A stretch of 64,000 bases of DNA from assembly GCA_001695595.3 (NCBI GenBank), contig MBPM02000017.1, positions 558,001-622,000 on the forward strand, written 5' to 3'. Both the position numbers and the translations under genes were made by a program. The notes beneath the pieces are model-generated. The model did not search any database. It saw only the letters and a program-made list of their open reading frames with translations, and had not been told where the DNA came from. Source of the stretch: Plasmopara viticola. Taxonomy: Eukaryota; Oomycota; Peronosporomycetes; Peronosporales; Peronosporaceae. Within the stretch, counting starts at the first letter, position 1; every line of letters begins with the position of its first letter. Shown in pieces: positions 55,392-64,000 of the stretch.

Positions 55392-57899
55392 CCAGTGCAA
55401 TTTCCGACAGAGTGCCTGTCGTATACCAATAGCCACTCTTTTAAAGAAGCTGACATCCAAATAAAAATGAAACGAGCGTTGTCAATCGCTTTTAGCTATT
55501 GTTCAAGAATCAGAGTCGGTCATAAATTCAAGCAAAAGAGGCTGCCGGTCGACCGTGTCATATTATGATGACCAAGCCAGCACCGCAGATGCCGCTGCAA
55601 CAAAGTCAGCCTTGCGCCAAAGCTCGCACTTGTTACTAAGGCTGCGCCTGCTCCAAAGACTGCACATATGCTGTGGGTGGCAAGTCTTTCAAAAATCACC
55701 CGCCAAAGAGCTGATAAAGTAAAAGAAGCTTTAAAAAAAGAGCCTGTGGTGTGAAGCACGCACTTTTTAATCTCCCTCGCCCGGTGGCGCACAATTTCGG
55801 GCGATCAATGCTTGCATCTTTGTCCACTAGGGCTTCGAAAAAGCCTTACGGTAATGACAACGTCATCGAAACACTTTAAATACAAGAAGTCACGCTTTCA
55901 GGGTTGTTAGGCTTAGCGTCGGACTCACCGAGGTATTATGATCTTCAGGGCAACAACACGACCTGCAATGTTCTCGTTGGTGTAGACACCGAAGTAAGGA
56001 CCAGGAGAAGAAGAAGAAGTAATGACAACAATGAATTCAGTGGCAGAAGCCAATATTGCTGTGAGGGGGATGTGTGGGCTATTCATCGCCAAGAATTGAC
56101 TTAGAACTCATCTCGTGAGAGGTTTACTCACTCTTCAAGCAACGAAGTAGAAGAGGACCCATTGCCCAGCTGACGTGGTTTATGGTGCAAAGTACACCCC
56201 TGCTTCATGTGCCATGATGGCCTTCTGGAGGCCACTGCTTGCGTGTTATCGATTAAAGCCACTGTATTTTAGAAGAGCTACAGCCTTACGACGGTAATGC
56301 GCGTACTTTTGCATCTCGCTATGAAATTTTCGCTTGGCATTGTAAAGAAACTTTGGCCTGCAACCGGTCCGTAAGACCTGCACTTTCTTTACTGATAAGG
56401 TCGAGTGCGGAGACAAGCCTTCGAAGGTGCTGAGGATACATCACAATTAACATGGCTTGAGGTCCTAAGACTCAAAATCTCTCGTGAAGCGGCCCAAATA
56501 AATGTAAGGTGCGCAGGTGCCGTCTTGGGAAGGCGATGGCTTACGCTCAATCGTGCCTTTCCTAAGCCATTTTTCTGCTAAAACAGTTATTGATATGCTA
56601 CTTAGCGCTAAGTTTTAAGTACTTAACGATCCTTCATAGACACGTTCAAACTCTCTCCTAAGCAAATATTCGAGAATTTCATTGATTAACTTAAGTGGGT
56701 AGCATCCTTTGCCTTGAATTCAAAGAACTGGATTTGCTTTGAAATTGGTGTCACAAAAGATACTTGGGAAGTTCAAGAGCTGTAGAGCCTCACCTCTACT
56801 TATTTTAAAAGCGTTCGTGCTTCAAAGAACCAGATGTCTCGATCCTATCAAATAAGAGCTGTAAATGAAATGACCGCAATGTTCATCAATATCTGATAAC
56901 AGGAACAGCGAATGCGTTGCCTCAGCGCTTGTACTGCATATAGTTTTCTCTTGCACGGCAAACCCTTTTCGTCCGAATATGCATCTGTGAAGTGTTTACA
57001 GCTGACATCAGGCTCCCAATACTTAAATCAGCGTTTGCCAACCCATAACGATAAAGTGCGGGTTTTTATTCAACTCCATGGTGTTCAGAAGGCTAACATA
57101 AAATGATCACAGTCTTGCCATTTATTACCACTTATACTGGCTGGTAAAGGCACTGCCTGTAAAATCTGCTGGGCGACACACAAACACCCCCTAAATTGTG
57201 CTGCCATTGACGTCCGGCAAGCCAGATCAAAGCTTAGGACTTCGAACACTCTGCTAGTACTGTAGGTTTCTGCGCATAAGTCAACGTGTGAGCAACGGAT
57301 CCAACCCTCTGGTGATTCTTAGAGGTTCTCGCATTTTTGTCAGCATGTGGTGTCATCGACTTGTTATTGACAACAAGACAAGTTATTCTTTCGGCTCAAA
57401 TGACCACCAATTGGAGTATTATGCGCCTTATGATGTATATCGTACTTCATATTTTTGTCACTTGAAGCAACGGCTCGGGATAGATCTGCCGAGTCCGCCC
57501 AACAGTAGAGAAGACCGTCTGTCCACGCAATTGCGATCGCAGTCTAGGAGTTAGCCCGTCAGCTTTGACCTTTATACCTGCGGTGATGATCCGCATCAAT
57601 GTATGAGCTTGACAATTTTTCTCCTCAATCAAGCCCATAACCCTGGTGATGTGGATTAACTCAAGATAACATGGACGAAAGCGCATCGGCGAGCACATCA
57701 GTTTGGCGGGCTTGTAAAGTGATATCCCGCGAACAGCAACAACCACCTTGTCATCCTGTGGGACAAGTAAGACGTATCGATTGCTGTGAATGGTAAAAAT
57801 TACCCAAAGAAAGCTTTGAGTTGTAAGATACAATCGGAGATTCATCAGCTCACATTTTATGACAAGTATCTCGTTGCCTGACTGAGCTAAAAAGAGATC

Positions 57900-58446
57900 G
57901 CTTGCTAACCTCCAATTTGACTGAACTGCACCTAAGGACTTCTTGGAAGTGCTAAAATGACGCTGAACAACTTTGTCTTGATTGGCAAAGCCACCTGTTG
58001 ATGACTTTCCTCGACGCATTCTGATACTAGCTCCCTCAGCACCACTTGATGTTTTCTGCAATATTACTTTGCGAGACCCGCCTAGTCAGCACTGTACCTG
58101 TCAAATAATTCAATAGACCCTACCACTTCCTCAGATCCTTAAAAAGTGATTTAGATCAAGCCGAGACGTCTTTCAATTTCCCGACGTCTACAATGCTTAC
58201 AAAGTAGCCAAGACATTCAATCTCCTCGGCCGCCAAGACACATTCGCCGATGTTGATATTGAATGCTATTGTCTTTATGTCCTCAAAGCCTGCTTTTGGT
58301 GGCCTGAATGGCCTCTTGTGTCGACTTGTATCGTTCAAAGCAGCTATAGAAAATATATTTGTCTCAGTATGTCCATGCAAACGTTCATGATGGTATATCT
58401 TAATACTCCCATAGCTCGTACTTACCACTATAAGGGGTACATCCAA
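57900..58446 (-). pseudogene. Ty3/gypsy reverse-transcriptase relic
   Basis: On the minus strand the ORF 58156-58446 contains IGECVLAAEEIECLGYFVS, the gypsy RT block usually seen as KCxFxxxEIxxLGxxVS. Just beyond its stop, a shifted frame gives LRKW, a stop, then GLLNYLTGTVLTRR, like the LRxxLGLxNYYRRF block that follows in gypsy elements. The adjoining ORF 57447-58061 is in the expected RNase H position, but its match is weak. Decayed, no LTR seen. Confidence 0.5.
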
Positions 58447-58829
58447 CTCATCAAGTACTAAATCTTGGTAGACTTCAGGTCTTCTACTTACGTGGGAGTA
58501 GAATTGACTACATATGTACCAGGGTCACTCAGCACTCTTGCTTAGAGGGTGCGTGCACGAAGACATACGATTTTATTCGTGTACGTGCAATTATAATACT
58601 CGAAGTCGACGTGTGCAAAAGATTGCCTAGTACCGTAATTTATGCTAAATCTTACTGAAATTCAAGTATCGTTTGGAATACAAGCCGGATAAATGCCGGT
58701 AGAGTATTGAATTCTTTTGGGTAAATCCCTACCCGTACGAGGCTTGTATACGATTTGTATACACCATGACCGTAAGGCAAAGACTAAGTAGAGCTGCATA
58801 TATCGGACTGTCATGGCTCCATTCCTCTC

Positions 58830-60062
58830 ATGGAACGAATCAACCGCATCCGATCCCACGTAGCTACCGGCTCGCCCACAGCTGTGGCTTCCACGGAAGA
58901 TGTAGTCATCGTGTCAGCGTTACGTACTCCCATCACTAAGGCCCGTCGCGGTGGCTTCAAAGACACCGCACCCGACGTGCTTCTCAGTCACGTGCTTACG
59001 GCCGTGCTTCAGCAAGCCAAGGTGGACCCTAAGCTTGTGGGCGACATCGTGGTCGGGAACGTATCACTTCCAGGCGCAGGAGCTCTTATGGCACGTATGG
59101 CTCAACTAGCGGCTGGTATACCGCACACGGTACCACTACACGTGGTTAATCGGCAGTGCAGCTCTGGTCTACAGGCCGTGGCCAGCGTCACAGCGGCTAT
59201 TCAAGCGGGGTTTTATGATATCGGGATTGCTGCGGGTGTCGAATCAATGTCACTATCGAAAATGGGTGACGATGGTCCGACTGTCAACTGGCAACACTTT
59301 AAAAAGGTTCAAGACGCTACAGACTGCATAGTACCCATGGGTATCACAAGCGAGAACGTAGCCGAGAAGTTTGGCATCTCACGCACTTCCCAGGACGACT
59401 TTGCAGTGCTTTCTCACACCAAAGCAGCTGCAGCACAAGCCAATGGCTGGTTTAATGAAGAGATTACGGCTGTGTCCACGACTTTTATAGATAGTGAGGG
59501 TAACGAAAAGTCACTTGTCGTCTCGAGAGATGACGGTGTGCGAGCCGATACGACTGCGGAAAAGCTAGCGAATCTTCGTCCGGCGTTTCAAGCAGGTGGT
59601 TCTACGACGGCTGGGAATTCAAGTCAGGTTAGTGATGGCGCTGCTGCGGTACTGATGATGCGTCGTTCGGTGGCGAAGAAGATGGGGCTGCCCATTCTTG
59701 GCCATCTTGTGTCTTTTGCGGTGACTGGAGTGCCCCCTGCGCTTATGGGTGTGGGGCCAGCGTACGCTATTCCAATGGCATTAAAAAAAGCAGGTTTGAG
59801 TCTGGATCAAATTGATGTGTTTGAAATTAACGAGGCATTTGCCAGTCAAACGGTTTATTGCATCAAAAAGCTTGGCATCCCAATGGAAAAGGTCAATCCA
59901 AAGGGAGGTGCTATTGCTCTGGGTCACCCTCTGGGCTGCACGGGTGCTCGTCAGGTATCGACGCTGTTGAACCATCTGAAAAGAACTAAGCAACGTTATG
60001 GAGTCATCACTATGTGCATTGGCACGGGCATGGGCGCGGCTGCTGTCTTTATGCGCGATTGA
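58830..60062 (+). CDS. Peroxisomal-type 3-ketoacyl-CoA thiolase
   Basis: Last step of fatty-acid beta-oxidation: thiolytic cleavage of 3-ketoacyl-CoA to acetyl-CoA. 410 residues, intronless, ATG at 58830. Catalytic residues are in place: acyl-accepting C110 in NRQCSSGLQA, INEAFASQ, H366 in GGAIALGHPLGCTGA and C396 in CIGTGMGAA. The first residues contain RINRIRSHV, which fits a PTS2-type import signal (R-I-x5-H-hydrophobic) at the position used by peroxisomal thiolases. This and the sequence style favour the peroxisomal ACAA1 type over mitochondrial or biosynthetic thiolases. Confidence 0.94.
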   Translation: MERINRIRSHVATGSPTAVASTEDVVIVSALRTPITKARRGGFKDTAPDVLLSHVLTAVLQQAKVDPKLVGDIVVGNVSLPGAGALMARMAQLAAGIPHTVPLHVVNRQCSSGLQAVASVTAAIQAGFYDIGIAAGVESMSLSKMGDDGPTVNWQHFKKVQDATDCIVPMGITSENVAEKFGISRTSQDDFAVLSHTKAAAAQANGWFNEEITAVSTTFIDSEGNEKSLVVSRDDGVRADTTAEKLANLRPAFQAGGSTTAGNSSQVSDGAAAVLMMRRSVAKKMGLPILGHLVSFAVTGVPPALMGVGPAYAIPMALKKAGLSLDQIDVFEINEAFASQTVYCIKKLGIPMEKVNPKGGAIALGHPLGCTGARQVSTLLNHLKRTKQRYGVITMCIGTGMGAAAVFMRD

Positions 60063-60619
60063 AGAGTGCGAAAGTATTATCTAGAACTCTTGAAAAATCA
60101 TAACATGAAAAGAAAGAATTTACTTTAAGATACTAACTTTTCAATGATCACTTTTGAGTCGAAGTAAGTGCTCGACGTTAGTGGCCCAATCAGGCCATCT
60201 TTTAAAAATCTACGATTATCATTTCTTGAAAGACGACTTTTTTCGACTGTCAACTACCAAGTCACAAATCTCGTTCCGATATAAGAAAGAAGTACAATTG
60301 TGGTCGCAATCACCTTTTAGGCATGACCGGAAACAAACAACATCATCAAAAGCTGTGAGTCTTGACTACGAATCTCAAAGCGACCCCAGTTGAAGTAAAC
60401 TGTAAGACGTCTTGACCTCTGCCTCCTCGTTCTTACCTTCTTCTCTTCATGCGGCTTGAACTTCGTTTGTGCCATAAAATCGTTGCAGCCACAATTCTTC
60501 AACGTCTCTCAAATCCTTTTGCCGTTACAAACTTTATTTCAATCGTTGATTTCAGTGCTAAGATTTCGAGCTGTTCAACGCCTTATAAAGCGAAGTCAAC
60601 TAGTACAAAGAAGCAAATG
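60063..60619. other. Intergenic gap, nothing recognised
   Basis: 3' flanks of the convergent thiolase and the small spliced gene. AT-rich, with short ORFs only. Confidence 0.45.
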
Positions 60620-61500
60620 TCATTGCAACATAACAGCAACATGAGTACCACCTTTACTTTGTACCATTGGAGCTATCGTAGAAGAGAAACACTCTATCGT
60701 CAACATATCCAGTACTTCTTCGACGTAAGCAGCATGAGGGGAACATCTTGCACGCTCTAGCTCCTCATCGTCAATTTTCTCGTCGTACTGCAATATTTCT
60801 TCCATCGCACCGTCACTAAAATACCCCTTTATAGTCACTTCAAATCAAACGATCCTTGCCACCTCCTTACCTTAGAATAATTTCTTCACAAACCTCTTGA
60901 GACGCAGTATTCGACTCTTTTGAGCATGCAATGCCAATGACTTGGAGCTCATGCTTGTCAAAGTCCTCAATGACTTCTTCTTCCCCCTTTTTTTCCATTG
61001 GAACTAGCTGGATATGATCCATCGACTCGTGCGGCAGCATTTTTGACCCTGTCAGCTTTAGATACTGAAACTTTTGCTGCCAGTGCAGAAAGTTTGGAGG
61101 TTTTTTAAGGCGAAACTGGTCGCTCATGTACACGTACGCAGGATAATCTGGCTCCTGCGTAGCTTTCCCTTCTGCTTCCAATGTCGACTCATGGGATACA
61201 TTAAAAAGCTGCATCCAGCATCAAATTTCGCAGCATAAATTACATGAAAATTATTCACAATTTTTCTATACCCACTTGTTCCTCTGTATTTTTCAGTAAT
61301 TCTAGGGTACGCATTTCCGCCTGAATATAGCTTAGTGTGAACGTGGCCCAAGATTTTTACAAAGAACAAGCGGCTACCTGTGCCTCAAAATGCTTAAAAG
61401 CATCCGCCAGTCCGCACTCTTCCCCACTAGAGCCATAAAAGTAGTCCGATTCATCGTTATTGACGCCTGTATCTTCACTACGTGACGTCTCAAATTCCAT
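60620..61500 (-). CDS. Small acidic protein of unknown function, three exons
   Basis: Exons 61378-61500, 60894-61208 and 60620-60826 give 214 residues in one frame. ATG at 61500 opens MEFETSRSEDTGVNNDESDY, which is acidic; the middle exon has PDYPAYVYMSDQFRLKKPPN, and the last exon ERARCSPHAAYVEEVLDMLT. The conserved-looking last exon argues for a real gene. The second intron (60827-60893) uses a weak GTTTGT donor; a stronger GTAAGG site nearby breaks the frame. The first intron is 169 bases, long for this region, and might hide another exon. No family recognised. The neighbour on the right is divergent, 243 bases away. Confidence 0.6.
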
Positions 61501-61743
61501 CTCAATCTTTAACAAAATGTCAAAACCCACTGTCAAAATTTAGACTCTCATGTAAGTTTTCGCTCAAAACGAAAAATAACAAAAGTTATAACCAGAAAGC
61601 TATCTTGAGTCATGCGAAGTCGCAGGATGAAAGGCAAACTCAGCTCTAGATTTGGATTGCAATGGCTGCAACATGCTCGTTCTAAATGAAGGAATTTAGG
61701 AATTTCACGTGCATACGTGATACTTTCACATTTTCTTGGTACA

Positions 61744-64000
61744 ATGAACGAGTCATTGCCGTCCTATGAGGCTGCCATGCGGGACGCTCGAGCATATTTG
61801 CGACGTCGTGACCTATCGTCGCAAGAGGAAATTCCGCTATACTTTGCCTGGCAGCGCTTGTACGCAGCTGCCAATGCCAATCTTAGCACAGATTTTTTGC
61901 AAGAAACCCACGCCGAGTTTCGTGCCCGTCGAGAAGCTCGACTTGCACCCCGTCGGGGTCTCTCGCCACCTTTCTTTACGTCGTTTGACAAAAGCCGACG
62001 CACGTCTGCCCAAGCTTCGGCATTCCTGCGACAATCATCGTCTGATGCTGCAATCGATATGATGGTGCGTCGGTACCGACGTGAAGCTCAGAAGCTGCGC
62101 TTGTCCAGAGATGATTTGCTGAATGAGGTGGAGAAACGACGAAACAAAGGCCGATTTCGAAGAAAAACACCATTTGTAGAAGGAAACGAGTTGCAGGATA
62201 GCGGTGGGGGAGTCCATTCGGAGACTGAATCGGAAACGGAAAAGCTGATGAAAAGCTTTAAGAAAAGAACGAAAAATTTGTATCAAACGATGAATAGTTT
62301 CGAGCCACAGATGGATGATACTAGTGAAGCTTTGCCAGTGTTCAACACGCGCTTGTCTGGGAGCACTCGCAAGCTTGGCAGGAACCGGATGGTTGATGAT
62401 TTGGAAGACAAAAGTAGAGTTGCCGTTAATCCTGTTAAAGCAGTAGATCTGAATTCAGCAACAATGCCATCAGTATCAAGAGCCGTGAACTCGGCAGCCT
62501 CTGGTGTGCAAGTTTCAGATTGGCGGATGCCTTCGGATCTTGACTATGCGTCTTCGGCATTTGAGAAAAGAAATGTCCGTCCATCGAAGGACAGGAATTC
62601 GATTCAGGTTGACGAGATACGCGAGTCTTCACCCGTTGATGGGAAAGAGGATATAACGATGTTCAATGCAAAGTCAAGCAGTTTTGAATCGAATGAGAAG
62701 GATGTTTCTATTGACCATGATACAGCTCACTCTATCAAGCCTGAAGCTGGCAATAAAGATACGAAGTCGAACCTGGATCACGAGCAGTTGATTACAAGCA
62801 AAAGAGCTGACGCACACAATGTATCTCTTGACGTCGCTGACGACTCGAGTTTGAGAAATATCGTGTCAAAGAGCATGAACAAAGCTGTGCTTGATGCAGC
62901 ATTTCAACAAAACCTGTTGGAATTTGCCCACGCAGTTGGAAAGATGGAGGTGACTATTCAGAAAAAGCAGCTTAAAATGACGTTTACGGGTGCAATTGAG
63001 GGTGAGACTGGTGACGAAGAGAGTCACGCGGCCAAGTTAGTGACAGAGCTGCCGGTCAAGCTGGGCGAAATAAAGCAGCCTTTTGTAAGTCAAGAAAAAG
63101 TAGATGTTTTTTACGATAAAAGTGTAAAAGAACAAGAGAAGCAACAACCTTTGGAAGATCGTCAAAGTAGGGGCGAGAACGCGCTTAAAAAACGATATAG
63201 TGTTCGATTTGCAGATGACTCGAGTCTAGACAGCGAGATTCCTGTCAAGGACGAACTCTTGGCTGCCGGTCAAGCTCGACAAGACCCACTGGAATATCAG
63301 AATGAGCTTGACAGGCAATCTAGTTTTTCCAGTGTGGAGTCTCCAGCGACAGACGTGAAACTCGATTCTGGAAAGCAAAATGAAGAGGAATCGAAGCAAA
63401 CATCAGCACCAGCGGAGCCTGCTTATGAAGACGATGATAGCGAAATGGTGGTAAAAGAGACAGGAAGACTTTCGTGGAATACGCTACAACATCAAAGGAT
63501 TGATGGTAGAAGTGAAAGCTCTAGTCGAAAGCAAGAACAAATTGAGAAGTGCGATGCTCAGCCGAATAGGGATGCTCTAGACAATGATGATTATGAAGAT
63601 ACGGGGTTGGAAAGCGACGGAGATGATGTAGAACGCATAGACCATGCAAATTGTAACCTACCTTTTCAATCAGACAGCCACGAAGACGATTTAAGTGAAA
63701 CTCACGGCATTGAAGAGGGCCAAAAGTCTGTAGAGCCTTTAAAGTATGCGACCAAAAAGGCGCATGAGCGCGAGGACCGTCATTCGTGCGAGCAACAAAT
63801 TACTGAGGGGAAAGAAGTTTGTCAAAATACTTTTGACGATTTAGACAAGAGGGAGGTTGGAATGGACGATAAAGACTTTGAAACAGAGAAATTAAACCAT
63901 ATCGATTTACACTCTAGAAGACCCAAGCAAAGGAGTCAACATGCTGACAATACTGAAAGAGAATTTGAGAGAGAGGAAAGTTTTGGCAAACGGGTCAGTA
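61744..64000 (+). CDS. Long acidic protein, N-terminal 752 codons, runs off the window
   Basis: Open from ATG 61744 to the right edge without a stop in 2257 bases. Residues 1-80 look folded and helical (SYEAAMRDARAYLRRRDLSS, LYFAWQRLYAAANANLSTDF). A basic patch with a short coil (RRYRREAQKLRLSRDDLLNE) follows at about 105-130. The rest is polar and rich in Glu, Asp, Ser and Lys, and probably disordered. No domain is recognised. Codon structure is steady throughout, and the ATG follows a pyrimidine-rich stretch, so it is very likely a real gene. Length and function remain open. Confidence 0.75.
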   Translation, partial: MNESLPSYEAAMRDARAYLRRRDLSSQEEIPLYFAWQRLYAAANANLSTDFLQETHAEFRARREARLAPRRGLSPPFFTSFDKSRRTSAQASAFLRQSSSDAAIDMMVRRYRREAQKLRLSRDDLLNEVEKRRNKGRFRRKTPFVEGNELQDSGGGVHSETESETEKLMKSFKKRTKNLYQTMNSFEPQMDDTSEALPVFNTRLSGSTRKLGRNRMVDDLEDKSRVAVNPVKAVDLNSATMPSVSRAVNSAASGVQVSDWRMPSDLDYASSAFEKRNVRPSKDRNSIQVDEIRESSPVDGKEDITMFNAKSSSFESNEKDVSIDHDTAHSIKPEAGNKDTKSNLDHEQLITSKRADAHNVSLDVADDSSLRNIVSKSMNKAVLDAAFQQNLLEFAHAVGKMEVTIQKKQLKMTFTGAIEGETGDEESHAAKLVTELPVKLGEIKQPFVSQEKVDVFYDKSVKEQEKQQPLEDRQSRGENALKKRYSVRFADDSSLDSEIPVKDELLAAGQARQDPLEYQNELDRQSSFSSVESPATDVKLDSGKQNEEESKQTSAPAEPAYEDDDSEMVVKETGRLSWNTLQHQRIDGRSESSSRKQEQIEKCDAQPNRDALDNDDYEDTGLESDGDDVERIDHANCNLPFQSDSHEDDLSETHGIEEGQKSVEPLKYATKKAHEREDRHSCEQQITEGKEVCQNTFDDLDKREVGMDDKDFETEKLNHIDLHSRRPKQRSQHADNTEREFEREESFGKRVS

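Larger units (their letters stand above)
54835..58829. other. 4-kb gene-poor region with gypsy relic
   Basis: No intact gene. Contains a perfect 16-bp inverted repeat at 55350-55391 and a gypsy relic at 57900-58446 (both listed). A stretch at 55580-55760 (+) reads as an Ala/Pro/Lys-rich fragment ending KVKEALKKEP, without family. The rest is AT-rich and unassigned. Confidence 0.5.

Overview
The window looks like nuclear DNA of an oomycete (stramenopile), most likely a Peronosporales species such as a downy mildew or Phytophthora relative. Four things point there: very short introns (about 45-105 bases) in compact genes; ankyrin arrays built on an EGCT..AMDGAA..GH unit; a secreted GH81 glucanase and an RWP-RK regulator beside ordinary eukaryotic housekeeping genes; and decayed Ty1/copia and Ty3/gypsy elements in AT-rich gaps. 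No bacterial features, operons, CRISPR arrays, rRNA or tRNA genes were found. Species identity is inference.

Layout. 1-2.2 kb: the 5' part of a J-domain gene and a seven-exon GFA/CENP-V-like gene, both minus strand. 2.2-6.9 kb: gene-poor, with two copia reverse-transcriptase relics. 6.9-24.1 kb: a dense gene island holding an F-box/JmjC protein, a divergent pair of near-identical alpha-tubulins, a Vti1-like Qb-SNARE, an RWP-RK protein, a coiled-coil protein with a GC-AG intron, Mediator subunit 13 and a prolidase. 24.1-34.9 kb: a gene desert with one tentative small spliced gene (about 30.6-31.1 kb) and a gypsy integrase relic (about 31.7-32.3 kb). 35.1-45.3 kb: two convergent, GC-rich, intronless genes, namely a 2590-residue P4-ATPase fused to two cyclase domains and a GH81 endo-1,3-beta-glucanase. 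46-54.8 kb: an ABC-F-like relic, an ankyrin protein, a GPHR-type membrane protein, the snRNA transcription factor SNAPC3 and an eight-exon membrane-anchored GMC oxidoreductase. 54.9-58.8 kb: gene-poor, with a gypsy reverse-transcriptase relic. 58.8-64 kb: a peroxisomal-type 3-ketoacyl-CoA thiolase, a small three-exon gene of unknown function, and a long acidic ORF that leaves the window.

The most notable locus is the P4-ATPase/cyclase fusion at 35097-42869, the architecture known from alveolate guanylyl cyclases. Its two cyclase domains have complementary losses. The first keeps the transition-state Asn/Arg and a guanine-type Glu but has Lys in place of the second metal Asp. The second keeps both metal Asp residues but lacks the Asn/Arg pair. 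This predicts one intramolecular heterodimeric active site in the reversed C2-C1 order. Otherwise the genes are a mix of unrelated housekeeping functions (cytoskeleton, membrane traffic, transcription, peroxisomal beta-oxidation) plus cell-wall and signalling functions. I see no pathway cluster.
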